Counted from the stretch's first letter, positions 1 to 8,556 are shown. The stretch: DNA of 64,000 bases from Sphaerisporangium fuscum (GCF_018531465.1 NZ_JAHDTF010000008.1:186001-250000), one strand, 5' to 3'. The notes: generated by a model not told the origin, from the letters alone. Made by a program: numbers and translations.

Positions 1-1190
1 AGCGTGGGCCGCTTCCGCTCCTCGGCGGGGGAGGCGACCTCGAAGTCGATCAGCACCACCCGCTCGCCCGCCACCAGCACGTTGAAGGGGTGCAGGTCGC
101 CGAACACGACCCCGCGCCCGTGCAGGGCGTCCACCGCGCGCTCGACGCGGTCCAGCATGCCGAGCGCCCATTCGGTGAACTCGGCGGCGTGCTCGGGCGT
201 GATGTCGGCGCGGGTCAGCGGGTGCCGGTGGATGGACTCCTGGCTGAGCGTCTGCCCGTCGACGAACTCCTGCACGAGGAAGTGGTGCTCGCCGAGGACG
301 AAGTAGTCGCGCAGCGCGGGCACGACGTCGAGGCCGTCGAGCCGCCGCAGGATGTCCGCCTCGTGGCGCAGGCGGGTGACGGCGTCACGGCCGGAGGCGT
401 CGAGGCCGGCGTACGGCCGCGCCTCCTTCAGCACGACCGGGCCGCCGTCGCGGGTGTCCCGCGCCTTGTACACGCCGCCGCCGTTGGAGAAGTGCAGCAC
501 CGACTCGATCTCGTACGGCAGGCCGGCGAGGGTCACCGCGTTGCGGGCGGCCAGGTGGGGTTCCAGGAAGGCCGGGAGCGTGATCCACGGCGGTGGCGAG
601 AACGAGGGCCCCCGCCGGTCGGGCACCAGGACCCCGTCCGCGTTCTCGATCGCCAGGACCCGCTCCCGGCCGGCCGTCAGGCAGTAGCGCTCGGCGAACC
701 CGCCGTACCGCACGAACAGGGGGCCGTCACCGAAGCGCAGGTCGCTGAGGATGTAGGGGCCGCGCACCCCGTGCAGGAGCTCGTCGAGCTCCTTCAGCAC
801 GAGTTCCAGCTCGTCCACGTCGGCCGGGTAGATCGTCACCAGTTTGCCGCTGCTGCCCCGCTCGGCGTACTTGGAGTTCAGCATCATGACGACCCGGGGG
901 CCGCGCAGGAACTTGAAGCTGAGCCCGCGGGCGACGCAGTAGTCCCAGGCGGTGTCCAGGGTGCGCTCGGCGTCCTCCAGGCAGGAGGAGATGTGGATCT
1001 TCCAGCCCTGCGAGGGGAGGGATCGCTCCTTCGGACCGTAGTGGAGCCAGGTGTCGGTCGAGCGGTGGTCCCAGCCGGCGGGCACCTCCCTCGCGGCTGT
1101 CGCGAAGTCCGGATACTTGGCGCGCTGGTTGTCAAGGGTGTCGTAAAACAGTGGATCGGCTAGGCAATAGATCTCGTACCTGTCGATCAC
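1..1190 (-). CDS. Class III lanthionine synthetase LanKC, C-terminus cut by window edge
   Basis: The reading frame is open from a GTG at 1190 to the left edge (about 396 residues seen). The N-terminus reads YEIYCLADPLFYD, then GWKIHISSCLEDAERTLD and a SSGKLVTIYP stretch, the hallmark of the phosphoserine/phosphothreonine lyase domain of class III lanthionine synthetases (RamC/LabKC type). From about residue 225 a Ser/Thr kinase domain follows, with the HGRGVVFGDLHPFNVL catalytic loop and VVLIDFE metal-binding segment. The cyclase domain should lie beyond the edge. Family role: phosphorylation, elimination and cyclisation of Ser/Thr residues in a precursor peptide. The start at 1190 is chosen over the in-frame GTG at 1199 because a GAGAGGG motif lies at a suitable distance. 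No precursor-like peptide was seen directly upstream on this strand. Confidence 0.87.
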   Translation of the reverse strand, partial: MIDRYEIYCLADPLFYDTLDNQRAKYPDFATAAREVPAGWDHRSTDTWLHYGPKERSLPSQGWKIHISSCLEDAERTLDTAWDYCVARGLSFKFLRGPRVVMMLNSKYAERGSSGKLVTIYPADVDELELVLKELDELLHGVRGPYILSDLRFGDGPLFVRYGGFAERYCLTAGRERVLAIENADGVLVPDRRGPSFSPPPWITLPAFLEPHLAARNAVTLAGLPYEIESVLHFSNGGGVYKARDTRDGGPVVLKEARPYAGLDASGRDAVTRLRHEADILRRLDGLDVVPALRDYFVLGEHHFLVQEFVDGQTLSQESIHRHPLTRADITPEHAAEFTEWALGMLDRVERAVDALHGRGVVFGDLHPFNVLVAGERVVLIDFEVASPAEERKRPT

Positions 1191-1683
1191 GTCCCGCACC
1201 CCTCTCGTCGCTCGATCGCTTGGAAGGAGAATTGCGGATAACCCGAGCCATGCCTAGTGACGGTTTCCATTGGTGTGATATGCCGGTGTCACTATTCGTT
1301 TCGTGACTGTTGTCACTACTTCAGTGTTTGACCAGTGATGTCCCGGATCCCGGCCGTGGGCCGCCGGCATTTGAGAACCTCCGAATTCGGGGCGGGACGA
1401 CGCTCCGGGGCCGTGACCTGCGGCAGAACATTGCTCTAGATCGTTCGGTTACTTGACCGGATTGCGGCGGTAGGGCTGGTAGGTCCGAAGATTGATGAGG
1501 TTTGCCAGGTTTAGCGACCGTGCGATGGGTCACTGGTAAGGGTTGGCAAACGTCCATAGGCGGCCGGAAGGGGCGCTTGGCGAGAGAAGGCAAAGAGTCG
1601 TACATTCCGCATGTCTGCGGCGAGGAACCCGGTTTCAGGCACCCGCGGGGGGACAGGAATCATTTGCGACAAAAGGAGGAATC
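1191..1683. other. Divergent intergenic region between LanKC and DUF2795 genes
   Basis: This 493-base gap separates two divergent genes. It holds the inverted and direct repeats described at 1287-1318, which sit about 100-130 bases upstream of the LanKC start. The rest (about 1320-1680) contains no convincing coding frame: the longest frame, on the minus strand, lacks a ribosome site and does not resemble a lanthipeptide precursor. The segment before 1684 has runs that could fold, but I could not match it to a known riboswitch. Confidence 0.5.
1287..1318. promoter_or_regulatory. Crp-like palindrome and direct repeats upstream of LanKC
   Basis: GTGAC-TGTT-GTCAC lies at 1303-1316, a 5-base inverted repeat with a 4-base centre. 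It fits the GTG-N6-GNCAC form reported for actinobacterial Crp. TGTCACTA also occurs as a direct repeat at 1287-1294 and 1311-1318, 24 bases apart. A palindrome with the same arms and spacing lies at 4326-4339 in front of dctA. Binding by Crp is an inference. Confidence 0.45.
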
Positions 1684-1875
1684 ATGCCGCAGGCGGACTT
1701 CATCCGTGTCCAGAAGTACCTGTCCGGAGTTGACTATCCGGCGGGCAAGGACGAGCTGCTGGACCACGCCAAGAAGCAGGGCGCCGACCAGGAGGCGATC
1801 GAGGCCCTCAACCGGCTCCCCGACAAGACCTACGACGGCCCCAACGCGGTCAGCCAGGCCGTCGCCAAGACATGA
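1684..1875 (+). CDS. DUF2795 family small protein
   Basis: A 63-residue protein starting MPQADFIRVQKYLSGVDYP. It matches the DUF2795 layout: a short amphipathic helical protein with the xxVxxYLxGvdYPa opening and a middle segment about avoiding or selecting helices (GADQEAIEALNRLPD). The start is fixed by a strong AGGAGG eight bases upstream of ATG 1684. The gene stands alone and is followed directly by a dispersed inverted-repeat element (1882-1953) that separates it from the convergent response regulator gene. The function of DUF2795 proteins is not established, and nothing here adds to it. Confidence 0.8.
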   Translation: MPQADFIRVQKYLSGVDYPAGKDELLDHAKKQGADQEAIEALNRLPDKTYDGPNAVSQAVAKT

Positions 1876-1881
1876 GGACAG

Positions 1882-1953
1882 GCCTGGGCCGTCTCCCGCA
1901 CATCGCTCCCGGATCGCATACGGCACCCGAGCAGGGGTGGTGCGGAAACAGGC
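1882..1953 (-). repeat. Dispersed inverted-repeat element, copy A (reverse orientation)
   Basis: Read on the minus strand, this 72-base copy opens GCCTGTTTCCGCAC and closes with GCGATGTGCGGGAGACGG and then CCAGGC. It shares both ends with the copies at 24361-24464 and 38077-38179 but has a shorter middle. It starts immediately after the TAG stop of the minus-strand response regulator gene (stop 1954-1956), and its other end lies 7 bases from the stop of the DUF2795 gene. It thus fills a convergent intergenic gap. A transcription-ending or 3'-end-stabilising role is inferred from position. Confidence 0.65.
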
Positions 1954-2625
1954 CTAGGTGATCTGGTAGAGCAGCTCCGGGCGCCCGAGCCCGCCGTACT
2001 GCGGGACGCGGCGCACCGAGCCGGTCTCGACCAGATGCTCCAGGTAGCGGCGCGCCGTCACCCGTGAGACGCCGATGGCCGAGCCCACCGCCTGGGCCGA
2101 CATGCCTCCGGGCGCCTTGCGCAGCTCGCCGGCGACGGCCTCCAGCGTGGCCTCGGTCATCCCCTTCGGCAGCGAGGTCGTCACGGCCCCCCTGAGGGTG
2201 GACAGCGCGCGGTCCACCTCCACCTGACCGGCCACCTCGCCCGCCCCCTCGATCGTGGACCGGAACTCGGCGTACCGCTGCAGCTTCTCGCGCAGCACCG
2301 CGTAGGTGAAGGGCTTGAGGAGGTACTGCACGACGCCGACCGACACCGCCGACCGCACCACCGACAGGTCGCGGGCGGAGGTGACGGCGATGACGTCGCA
2401 GAAGACCCCGGCCGCCCGCAGCGCCCGGCAGACGTCCAGCCCGTGCATGTCGGGGAGATAGAGGTCGAGCAGCACCAGGTCGGCGGGCCGCCGCCGCAGG
2501 AACCGCAGCGCCTCCCCGCCCGAGCGCACCACCCCGGCCACCGCGAACCCCGGCGTCCGCTCGACGTACAGGCGATTGGCCTCGGCCGTCAGCTCCTCGT
2601 CCTCGACGATCAGCACCGAGATCAC
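1954..2625 (-). CDS. CitB/DctR-type response regulator
   Basis: A 223-residue response regulator. The receiver domain (1-120) shows VLIVEDE (acidic pocket), LVLLDLYLPD with the phospho-acceptor Asp near residue 54, the switch Thr/Ser in AVTSA, and the KPF lysine. A linker leads to a C-terminal helix-turn-helix (about 165-215: MSAQAVGSAIGVSRVTARRYLEHLVE), the layout of the CitB/DcuR/DctR family. Its ATG overlaps the stop of the upstream kinase gene by four bases, so the pair is one transcript. In this family the regulator controls dicarboxylate or citrate uptake; here dctA lies just beyond the kinase gene, divergently. It would bind the 4257-4407 intergene. Confidence 0.88.
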   Translation of the reverse strand: MISVLIVEDEELTAEANRLYVERTPGFAVAGVVRSGGEALRFLRRRPADLVLLDLYLPDMHGLDVCRALRAAGVFCDVIAVTSARDLSVVRSAVSVGVVQYLLKPFTYAVLREKLQRYAEFRSTIEGAGEVAGQVEVDRALSTLRGAVTTSLPKGMTEATLEAVAGELRKAPGGMSAQAVGSAIGVSRVTARRYLEHLVETGSVRRVPQYGGLGRPELLYQIT

Positions 2626-4256
2626 GACGGCGCCGTCCCGCCCGCCACCCGCGCCGCGCCGTCCGGGATCGGCAGCCGTACGGTGAAGACCGCGCCCTCG
2701 TCCTCCTGGCCCGCCTCGATGGTGCCGCCGAGGCGGCGCACGGCCTGGCCGACCATGGCGAGACCGAGCCCGCGGCCGTCGCCCTTGGTGGTCCAGCCGC
2801 GCCGGAACATCTCGGCGGCGTCCGCCGGGAGCCCCGGCCCGCTGTCGGCCACCCGCGCGAGGAACACGCCGTCGCCGGCGCTCAGGCGGACGTGCACACG
2901 GGCGGGCCGCGTGCCGTTCATGGCGGCCTCCACGGCGTTGTCGATCAGGTTGCCCAGGATGGTCACCAGGTCGCGAGGGTTCAGCACCACGTCGTCCAGC
3001 TCGCTGTCGGGGCCGATCGACAGCTCGACACCGCGCTCGGCCGCCTCGGCGGTCTTGCCGAGGAGCAGGGCGGCGAGCACGGGCTCGCGTACGGCGCCGA
3101 CGACCCGGTCGGTGAGCTGCTGGGCCGTCCTGAGCTCCTCGGTGGCGAAGGCCACGGCCTGGTCGGCGCGGCCCAGCTCGACCAGGGTCACCACCGTGTG
3201 CAGGCGGTTGGCCGCCTCGTGCGCGGCCGCGCGCAGCGACTCGGCGAAGCCGCGCTCGGCGTCCAGCTGGCCGGTGAGCGCCTGCAGCTCGGTGTGGTCG
3301 CGCAGGGTCACCACGCTGCCGAGCGAGCGCGACCCGGAGCGGACCGCCGAGGAGCTCACCACCAGCACCCGCTCGCCGGTCAGGTGGATCTCGTCGGAGC
3401 GGTCCTCGCCGGAGGCGAGCAGCTCGGCCAGGGACGCGGGGAGGCCGAGCTCGGTGACCGGCCGCCCTTCGGCGTCGGCGGGCAGGCCGAGCAGCTCCCG
3501 GGCTCCGTCATTGCAAAGAGTCAGTCTGCGCCCGGTGTCGACGAGCAGCAGTCCCTCGCGGACGGCGTGCAGGATCGCGTCGTGGTGGTCGTACATGCGG
3601 TCCAGCTCCGCCGAACGCAGCCCGTGGGTGTGCCGGCGCAGCCGCGCGCCGGCCAGGTAGGTGCCGGCGAGCCCCGCCACCAGGCCCAGCAGCCCGGCGA
3701 GGACGGCCGAGACGATCTGCCCGCGCACCTGCTCGCTGATCTTCTGGATGGTGATCCCCGCGCTCACCAGGCCGCGCACCCGGCCAGCCGCGTCGCGCAC
3801 GGGGGTGACCGCGCGCATCGACGGGCCGAGCGTGCCGGTGTAGGTCTCGGTGAACGTCCTGCCGGCCAGGGCGGGGGCGATGGTGCCGAGGAACCGCTTG
3901 CCGATCTGCGAGGGGTTGCGGTGGGTGTACCGGCGGCCCTGGGTGTTCATGATCGTGATGAAGTCGAGGCCGGTCTCGGAGCGGATCCGCTCGGCGTACG
4001 GCTGCAGCGCCGCCGACGGGTCGGGATCGCCGAGGGCGGCGAGCACGGAGGGGGAGTCGGCGACGCTGATCGCCACCCGGCGGGTCGTCATGGCCGCCTC
4101 GTCGGTCAGCAACCGGTGGACGTGCAGCGACGTCAGCACGGTGCACGCCACCACGGTGACCAGGACGACGACCACCTGCAGCACGAACATCTGCCGTGCC
4201 AGGCTCCACAGCGCGAGGCGCGAGGTGACGGTCGTCAGGGTCTTCACTTTCACCAT
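2622..4256 (-). CDS. CitA/DctS-type sensor histidine kinase
   Basis: A 544-residue membrane kinase. A first transmembrane helix (about residues 20-45), an extracytoplasmic PAS-like sensor domain (about 45-180), a second helix (about 180-205), a cytoplasmic PAS domain (about 225-320), a dimerisation/phosphotransfer region with AHEAANRLHTV (His near residue 343), and an ATPase domain with NLIDNAVEA, DSGPGLP and GRGLGLAMV boxes. This is the order of the CitA/DcuS/DctS family, which senses citrate, fumarate or related acids. It is co-transcribed with the downstream response regulator (four-base overlap) and divergent from dctA, so C4-dicarboxylates are the likely signal. The ligand is inferred from context. 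Confidence 0.88.
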   Translation of the reverse strand: MVKVKTLTTVTSRLALWSLARQMFVLQVVVVLVTVVACTVLTSLHVHRLLTDEAAMTTRRVAISVADSPSVLAALGDPDPSAALQPYAERIRSETGLDFITIMNTQGRRYTHRNPSQIGKRFLGTIAPALAGRTFTETYTGTLGPSMRAVTPVRDAAGRVRGLVSAGITIQKISEQVRGQIVSAVLAGLLGLVAGLAGTYLAGARLRRHTHGLRSAELDRMYDHHDAILHAVREGLLLVDTGRRLTLCNDGARELLGLPADAEGRPVTELGLPASLAELLASGEDRSDEIHLTGERVLVVSSSAVRSGSRSLGSVVTLRDHTELQALTGQLDAERGFAESLRAAAHEAANRLHTVVTLVELGRADQAVAFATEELRTAQQLTDRVVGAVREPVLAALLLGKTAEAAERGVELSIGPDSELDDVVLNPRDLVTILGNLIDNAVEAAMNGTRPARVHVRLSAGDGVFLARVADSGPGLPADAAEMFRRGWTTKGDGRGLGLAMVGQAVRRLGGTIEAGQEDEGAVFTVRLPIPDGAARVAGGTAPS

Positions 4257-4325
4257 CGATTACGGGGATCACGACGTGGGAGAGGCCGTCGTGCGGAGAC
4301 GGCAATGAACGAAATGTACGTAATA

Positions 4326-4339
4326 GTGACCTAGGTCAC
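4326..4339. promoter_or_regulatory. Perfect 14-bp palindrome between dctA and its sensor genes
   Basis: GTGACCTAGGTCAC is a perfect palindrome almost exactly midway between the divergent kinase start (4256) and dctA start (4408). Its GTGAC-N4-GTCAC form fits the GTG-N6-GNCAC consensus described for actinobacterial Crp and matches the arms of the site at 1303-1316. A further half site (AGTCACT) follows at about 4353-4359. It could also be bound by the adjacent response regulator. Binding is not shown by sequence alone. Confidence 0.5.
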
Positions 4340-4407
4340 CATGGTGGCGCATAGTCACTCGACCCGAAGCATCGCTTCCCCCGCTTCTCACCGACAGGGA
4401 GGGCCGC

Positions 4408-5778
4408 GTGACCACACCCGCGTCCACGCCTCACAGGGACCGTACCCACTATCTGTACCTGGCGGTAATCGGCGCGGTACTGGCCGGGATCGCGGTCGGA
4501 CTGTTCGCCCCCGACACCGGCGTGGCGCTGAAGCCGCTCGGCACGGCCTTCGTCAACCTGATCAAGATGATGGTCGGCCCGATCATCTTCTGCACCATCG
4601 TGCTCGGCGTCGGCTCGGTGGCCCAGGCCGCCAAGGTCGGCAAGGTGGGCGGCCTCGCCATCGGCTACTTCCTCGTCATGTCGACGGTCGCGCTGGTCAT
4701 CGGCCTGATCGTCGGCAACGTCCTGCACCCGGGCGAGGGCCTGCAACTGACCGACGACCTGCGCAAGGCCGCCCAGGAGCAGGCGTCCAAGGGCACGGAG
4801 GGCGACCCCACGTCGTTCCTGCTCGGCATCATCCCCACCACGCTGGTCTCGGCGTTCACCGAGGGGCAGACGCTGCAGACCCTCCTGGTTGCGCTGCTGG
4901 CCGGCTTCGCCCTGCAGGCCATGGGGGAGCGGGCGGCCCCGATCCTCACCGGCATCGGCCACATCCAGCGGCTCGTCTTCCGCATCCTCGCCATGATCAT
5001 GTGGGCGGCCCCGGTCGGCGCGTTCGGCGCGATCGCGGCGGTCGTCGGCGCGGGCGGGTTCGGCGCCCTGGTCAGCCTCGGCGTCCTCATGCTCGGCTTC
5101 TACGTCACCTGTGTGCTGTTCGTCGCCTTCGTCCTCGGGCCGGTGCTGTGGGCGGTCGCCCGCGTGAACCTCTGGTCGCTGCTGCGCTACCTCGGCCGGG
5201 AGTTCCTGCTGATCCTGTCGACCTCCTCGTCGGAGTCGGCGCTGCCGCGCCTGATCGCGAAGATGGAGCACCTCGGCGTCAGCCGGACGGTCGCCGGCAT
5301 CACCGTCCCGACCGGGTACTCCTTCAACCTCGACGGCACCGCCATCTACCTCACCATGGCCACGCTGTTCGTGGCGAGCGCGACCGGCGCCCCGCTGTCC
5401 ATCGGCGAGCAGATCTCGCTCCTGGTCTTCATGATGATCGCCTCCAAGGGCGCGGCGGGCGTCACCGGCGCCGGGCTCGCCACCCTGGCCGGCGGCCTGC
5501 AGTCGCACCGTCCCGGCCTGGTGGACGGCGTCGGCCTCATCGTCGGCATCGACCGCTTCATGTCCGAGGCCCGCGCCCTGACCAACTTCGCCGGCAACGC
5601 CGTCGCCACCGTCGTGATCGGCACCTGGGTGGGCGACTTCGACCGGGAACGCGCCGAGAGGGTGCTGGCGGGCCGCGACCCGTTCGACGAGGCGACGTTC
5701 GTGGACGAGGAGGACGGCGGCAAGAACCCGCCGCCCCCGGCCACCGAGCAGCCCGCACCCGCACTGTCGTCCAGCTGA
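4408..5778 (+). CDS. dctA: C4-dicarboxylate transporter, DAACS family
   Basis: A 456-residue sodium or proton symporter of the dicarboxylate/amino acid:cation symporter family. Eight hydrophobic segments are visible, and the two signature parts are present: the serine-rich re-entrant loop (STSSSESALPRL, about residue 270) and the PTGYSFNLDGTAIY motif (about 300-315) that binds cation and substrate. The last 40 residues are charged and proline-rich. The GTG start at 4408 follows a GGGAGG motif. The divergent CitA/DctS-like two-component genes and the palindrome at 4326 give the regulatory context, and an 11-base-pair hairpin follows the stop. The likely substrates are succinate, fumarate and malate; glutamate or aspartate uptake is less likely given the neighbouring sensor. 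Confidence 0.9.
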   Translation: MTTPASTPHRDRTHYLYLAVIGAVLAGIAVGLFAPDTGVALKPLGTAFVNLIKMMVGPIIFCTIVLGVGSVAQAAKVGKVGGLAIGYFLVMSTVALVIGLIVGNVLHPGEGLQLTDDLRKAAQEQASKGTEGDPTSFLLGIIPTTLVSAFTEGQTLQTLLVALLAGFALQAMGERAAPILTGIGHIQRLVFRILAMIMWAAPVGAFGAIAAVVGAGGFGALVSLGVLMLGFYVTCVLFVAFVLGPVLWAVARVNLWSLLRYLGREFLLILSTSSSESALPRLIAKMEHLGVSRTVAGITVPTGYSFNLDGTAIYLTMATLFVASATGAPLSIGEQISLLVFMMIASKGAAGVTGAGLATLAGGLQSHRPGLVDGVGLIVGIDRFMSEARALTNFAGNAVATVVIGTWVGDFDRERAERVLAGRDPFDEATFVDEEDGGKNPPPPATEQPAPALSSS

Positions 5779-5786
5779 ACCGGCAC

Positions 5787-5813
5787 CGAGGGGGTCCGGC
5801 ACGGACCCCCTCG
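5787..5813 (+). terminator. Hairpin terminator after dctA
   Basis: CGAGGGGGTCC at 5787-5797 pairs perfectly with GGACCCCCTCG at 5803-5813 around a 5-base loop, nine bases after the dctA stop. There is no clear T run, as is common in high-GC actinomycetes. Confidence 0.75.
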
Positions 5814-5905
5814 AAGCCGGTTGAACCGGCCGCGGCGCCGCCGCGTACCTCCGGGCGTCACCACACCCATGCGCGGACGTTCGCCGTCTTGGAGAGGGGC
5901 CCCAG

Positions 5906-7522
5906 TTGGCCGGTTCCACCGATCTCAACCTGCTGCGCGCAGAAGCGCACAGCCCGTCGTACTTCTCGCTGCTGCGCGGGACGTCCGGGCTGCACGGCGC
6001 TCCGGTGGACTTCTGCGTCCCCTGCAACCCGTACTTCCCCACCCCGGAGATGTTCGACCTGCTCGGCAGGAACATCACCACGATCCTGAAGTACTACCCG
6101 AGCGACACCGACACCATCGCCGCCGAGCTCAGCGCGGCGCTCGGGCTGAAGCCGCAGACGATCGCCATGGGCAACGGGTCCACCGAACTGATCACCTGGA
6201 TCGACCACCTCCTGGTCCGCGAGAGCCTCGCCGTCCCGATCCCGACCTCCGGGCGCTGGACCGACCAGCCGCTGGAGACCGGCAAACGGGTCGACATGTA
6301 CCCGCTGCCCGAGGCCCAGGGCTTCGGCCTCGACGTGGACGCCTACGTACGGTTCGTCCGCAGGCGCGGCTCGCGGGTCGCGGTCGTGTGCAACCCCAAC
6401 AACCCCGACGGCGGCTACCTGCCCCGCGCCCAGGTGATCGACCTGCTCGACCAGCTGTCCGACCTGGACCTGGTCGTGGTGGACGAGTCGTTCATCGACT
6501 TCGTGGACGCCGAGCCGTACCCGAGCGTCGCCGACGAGGCGGCCATCCGCCCCAACGTGATCGTGCTGAAGAGCCTCGGCAAGAACTTCGGCCTCCACGG
6601 CATCCGCTTCGGCTACCTGGTGGCCAACCCGGCGCTGGCCGGCACGATCCGCCGCAGGCTGCCCAAGTGGAACCTCAACTCCCTGGCCGAGTCGGTGGTC
6701 TTCATGCTCAAGGAGCACATGCGCGAGTACCAGGACAGCCTGCGGCTGCTCGCCGGCGACCGCCAGTCGATGATCCAGCAGCTGTCCGCGCTGCCCGGTC
6801 TCACGGTGTACCCGTCGCAGGGCAACTTCCTGATGGTCAAGCTGCCGGACGGCAAGGACGGCAAGGCGCTGCGCGACCACCTCTTCTCCTCGCACAACGT
6901 GTTCGTGCGGGAGTGCGGCGACAAGCTGGGCTCCAGCAGCCAGTTCCTGCGGCTGGTGGTGCGGCCGCGGCAGGACGTGCAACGGCTGGTCGACGGGCTG
7001 CACTCCTTCCTGTTCGCCGTGGGCAACGGGAGGGCCACCGCGGCCATCGGGGCGTCGTCGTCCTACCAGCCCTCCCCGGCGTACGAGACGTCGTCGCCCT
7101 CCTACGGCACGTCGTCGGGCTCCTCCGCCTCCTACGGCACGTCGTCGGCCTCCTACGCCTCGTCATCCTCGTACGGCTCGTCGTCCGGCTACCCGTCCGC
7201 GCCCGCCTACGAGTCGACGCCGTCGTACGAGTCCGGCTCCGGCTACCAGTCGCCGGCCGGCCATTCGTCGTATCCGTCCCCGGCCGCGCCGTCGCAGGAG
7301 TCGTACGCCCCGGCGGCCTCCTACTCGCGCGACTCGGCGACCTACCGCCTGGAAGGGGCGTCCTCCTACCAGGACGACCCGTTCGTCGTCGGCAGCGAGG
7401 ACCCCCGGCACGGCCGCCTGGACCCGCTGAGCACCACCGCGACCTGGGTGTTCGACAACAACACCGGGCCGTTCAGCGCGGTGAGGGACGGCTCCCGCGC
7501 CGGGTACGACGGAAGGTACTGA
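5906..7522 (+). CDS. Class I/II aminotransferase with Ser/Tyr-rich tail
   Basis: A 538-residue protein. Residues 1-370 form a fold-type I PLP enzyme resembling histidinol-phosphate aminotransferase or threonine-phosphate decarboxylase: the YYPSDTDTIAAELS and GNGSTELI segments, VVCNPNNPDGG, VVDESFIDF, and KSLGKNFGLHGIRFGY with the PLP lysine. Residues 375-538 are a low-complexity extension rich in Ser, Tyr, Pro and Gly with repeated SYGTSS-type units and an acidic end; this is unusual for the family. The TTG start at 5906 follows GGAGAGGGG. The gene stands alone after the dctA terminator and is convergent with the hydrolase gene (12-base gap). The amino acid substrate cannot be named. Confidence 0.8.
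   Translation: MAGSTDLNLLRAEAHSPSYFSLLRGTSGLHGAPVDFCVPCNPYFPTPEMFDLLGRNITTILKYYPSDTDTIAAELSAALGLKPQTIAMGNGSTELITWIDHLLVRESLAVPIPTSGRWTDQPLETGKRVDMYPLPEAQGFGLDVDAYVRFVRRRGSRVAVVCNPNNPDGGYLPRAQVIDLLDQLSDLDLVVVDESFIDFVDAEPYPSVADEAAIRPNVIVLKSLGKNFGLHGIRFGYLVANPALAGTIRRRLPKWNLNSLAESVVFMLKEHMREYQDSLRLLAGDRQSMIQQLSALPGLTVYPSQGNFLMVKLPDGKDGKALRDHLFSSHNVFVRECGDKLGSSSQFLRLVVRPRQDVQRLVDGLHSFLFAVGNGRATAAIGASSSYQPSPAYETSSPSYGTSSGSSASYGTSSASYASSSSYGSSSGYPSAPAYESTPSYESGSGYQSPAGHSSYPSPAAPSQESYAPAASYSRDSATYRLEGASSYQDDPFVVGSEDPRHGRLDPLSTTATWVFDNNTGPFSAVRDGSRAGYDGRY
7100..7148 (+). repeat. 30-bp tandem repeat in aminotransferase tail
   Basis: TCCTACGGCACGTCGTCGG occurs at 7100-7118 and again at 7130-7148, a 30-base period in frame (10 residues). 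Degenerate related units continue to about 7220. Such in-frame repeats can expand or contract by slippage and probably generated the Ser/Tyr-rich tail. Confidence 0.7.
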
Positions 7523-7534
7523 CCGCCGTGCCCG

Positions 7535-8458
7535 TCACCCGCCCGGTCGCCCGGCGAGATAGACGTCCCGGGCGATCGAGGTGAGGCGGGCGGCGGAGGA
7601 CTTGAAGGAGGAGCCGGCGGGCTGCAGGGTGAGGACGACGACGATCAGCCGGTCGTCCTTGCCCACCAGGCCGGTGGTGTGGAGCACCGGCCGGACGAGG
7701 TTCACCGGTCCCGGGACGGCCGCGCCCGCGGTCGCCGTCGTCGTGCTCGCGGCAGCGGTCCCCTGGGCGCTTCCGCGCCGCCCCGAGCACGGCACGGCGG
7801 GCCGCGAGCCGTACCCGGACCACCCCTGTTTGACCGCCCACGGCCGGGGGACGGCGCTCGGGATGCCGAAATACTGGTCGAAGTCGTCGGAGGCGCAGCG
7901 CGTCGCGGCGCGCAGGTGGCCAAGGACGAGATCGCGCACCTTGGGGGCCGCCCGGTCGAGCAGGTACCGGTAGGTCCGCACGACGTCGGCGGCGCTCAGC
8001 GCGGTGTACCCCCAGAAGCCGGGTTTGGACGCCGGAGGGGGCGCGGTGTCGGTCAGCCCGAGACGGCGGACCATGCGCTCGACGATGGCCCCCTTGCCGC
8101 GGCGGTTCCAGAACGCCGAGGCCGCGGCGTCGTCGCTCGACCGCAGCATGGTGCGCAGGAGAGCCTGGTCGGCGGCGGGGACGGCCGCGCCCGGCTTCAG
8201 CGACTCCAGGTAGTCGATCGCGATGAGGATCTTGACGACCGACGCCGACCGGAACCGGCTGTGGGTCTTGTACGCCAGCGTCGCCCTGCCCGCCTGGCGG
8301 TCGAACACCATGTAGCTCGCGGTCGTGCCGGGCGGGATCCTCGGCGCCCGTGCCGCCGAGGCGGGGCTCGCGGCGGACGCGGACGCGGGCGCGGCGCCGG
8401 CGACGAGCGCGGCGGCGAGGGCCACCGTCAGCGAGGTCTTCAGGGGGAAGGGCTTCAC
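7535..8458 (-). CDS. Secreted class A beta-lactamase-like serine hydrolase
   Basis: A 307-residue exported protein. A signal peptide (residues 1-29, ending in an ASASA-like site) precedes a penicillin-binding/class A beta-lactamase-like fold: SxxK box S73-V-V-K76 in SASVVKI, an SSD (SDN-like) motif at about 107-109, and KQG in place of the KTG triad further on. The Glu166-containing omega loop of true class A enzymes is not evident, so antibiotic hydrolysis is doubtful; a cell-wall or ester hydrolase role is equally possible. It is convergent with the aminotransferase gene and divergent from ppgK, so it is probably monocistronic. Confidence 0.7.
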   Translation of the reverse strand: MKPFPLKTSLTVALAAALVAGAAPASASAASPASAARAPRIPPGTTASYMVFDRQAGRATLAYKTHSRFRSASVVKILIAIDYLESLKPGAAVPAADQALLRTMLRSSDDAAASAFWNRRGKGAIVERMVRRLGLTDTAPPPASKPGFWGYTALSAADVVRTYRYLLDRAAPKVRDLVLGHLRAATRCASDDFDQYFGIPSAVPRPWAVKQGWSGYGSRPAVPCSGRRGSAQGTAAASTTTATAGAAVPGPVNLVRPVLHTTGLVGKDDRLIVVVLTLQPAGSSFKSSAARLTSIARDVYLAGRPGG

Positions 8459-8556
8459 CCGGACATGCCTACCAGATCCGATGCCGGCGATGGAGCCGAC
8501 CGGTGATAGTTCTGGGCGGACGCATCGAGGGTCCTGTCCCGGTAATGAGGAGTGAC

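Noticed and set aside
1321..1605. 94-codon minus frame upstream of LanKC as a possible lanthipeptide precursor
   Set aside because: No leader-like DLQ motif, no Ser/Cys-rich core, no ribosome site.
1560..1683. Possible riboswitch before the DUF2795 gene
   Set aside because: Some segments can fold, but I could not match the conserved cores of c-di-AMP, TPP or other known switches.
4336..6081. Long frames on both strands over dctA
   Set aside because: Shadows of dctA and the following aminotransferase start; the dctA frame has the transporter motifs.
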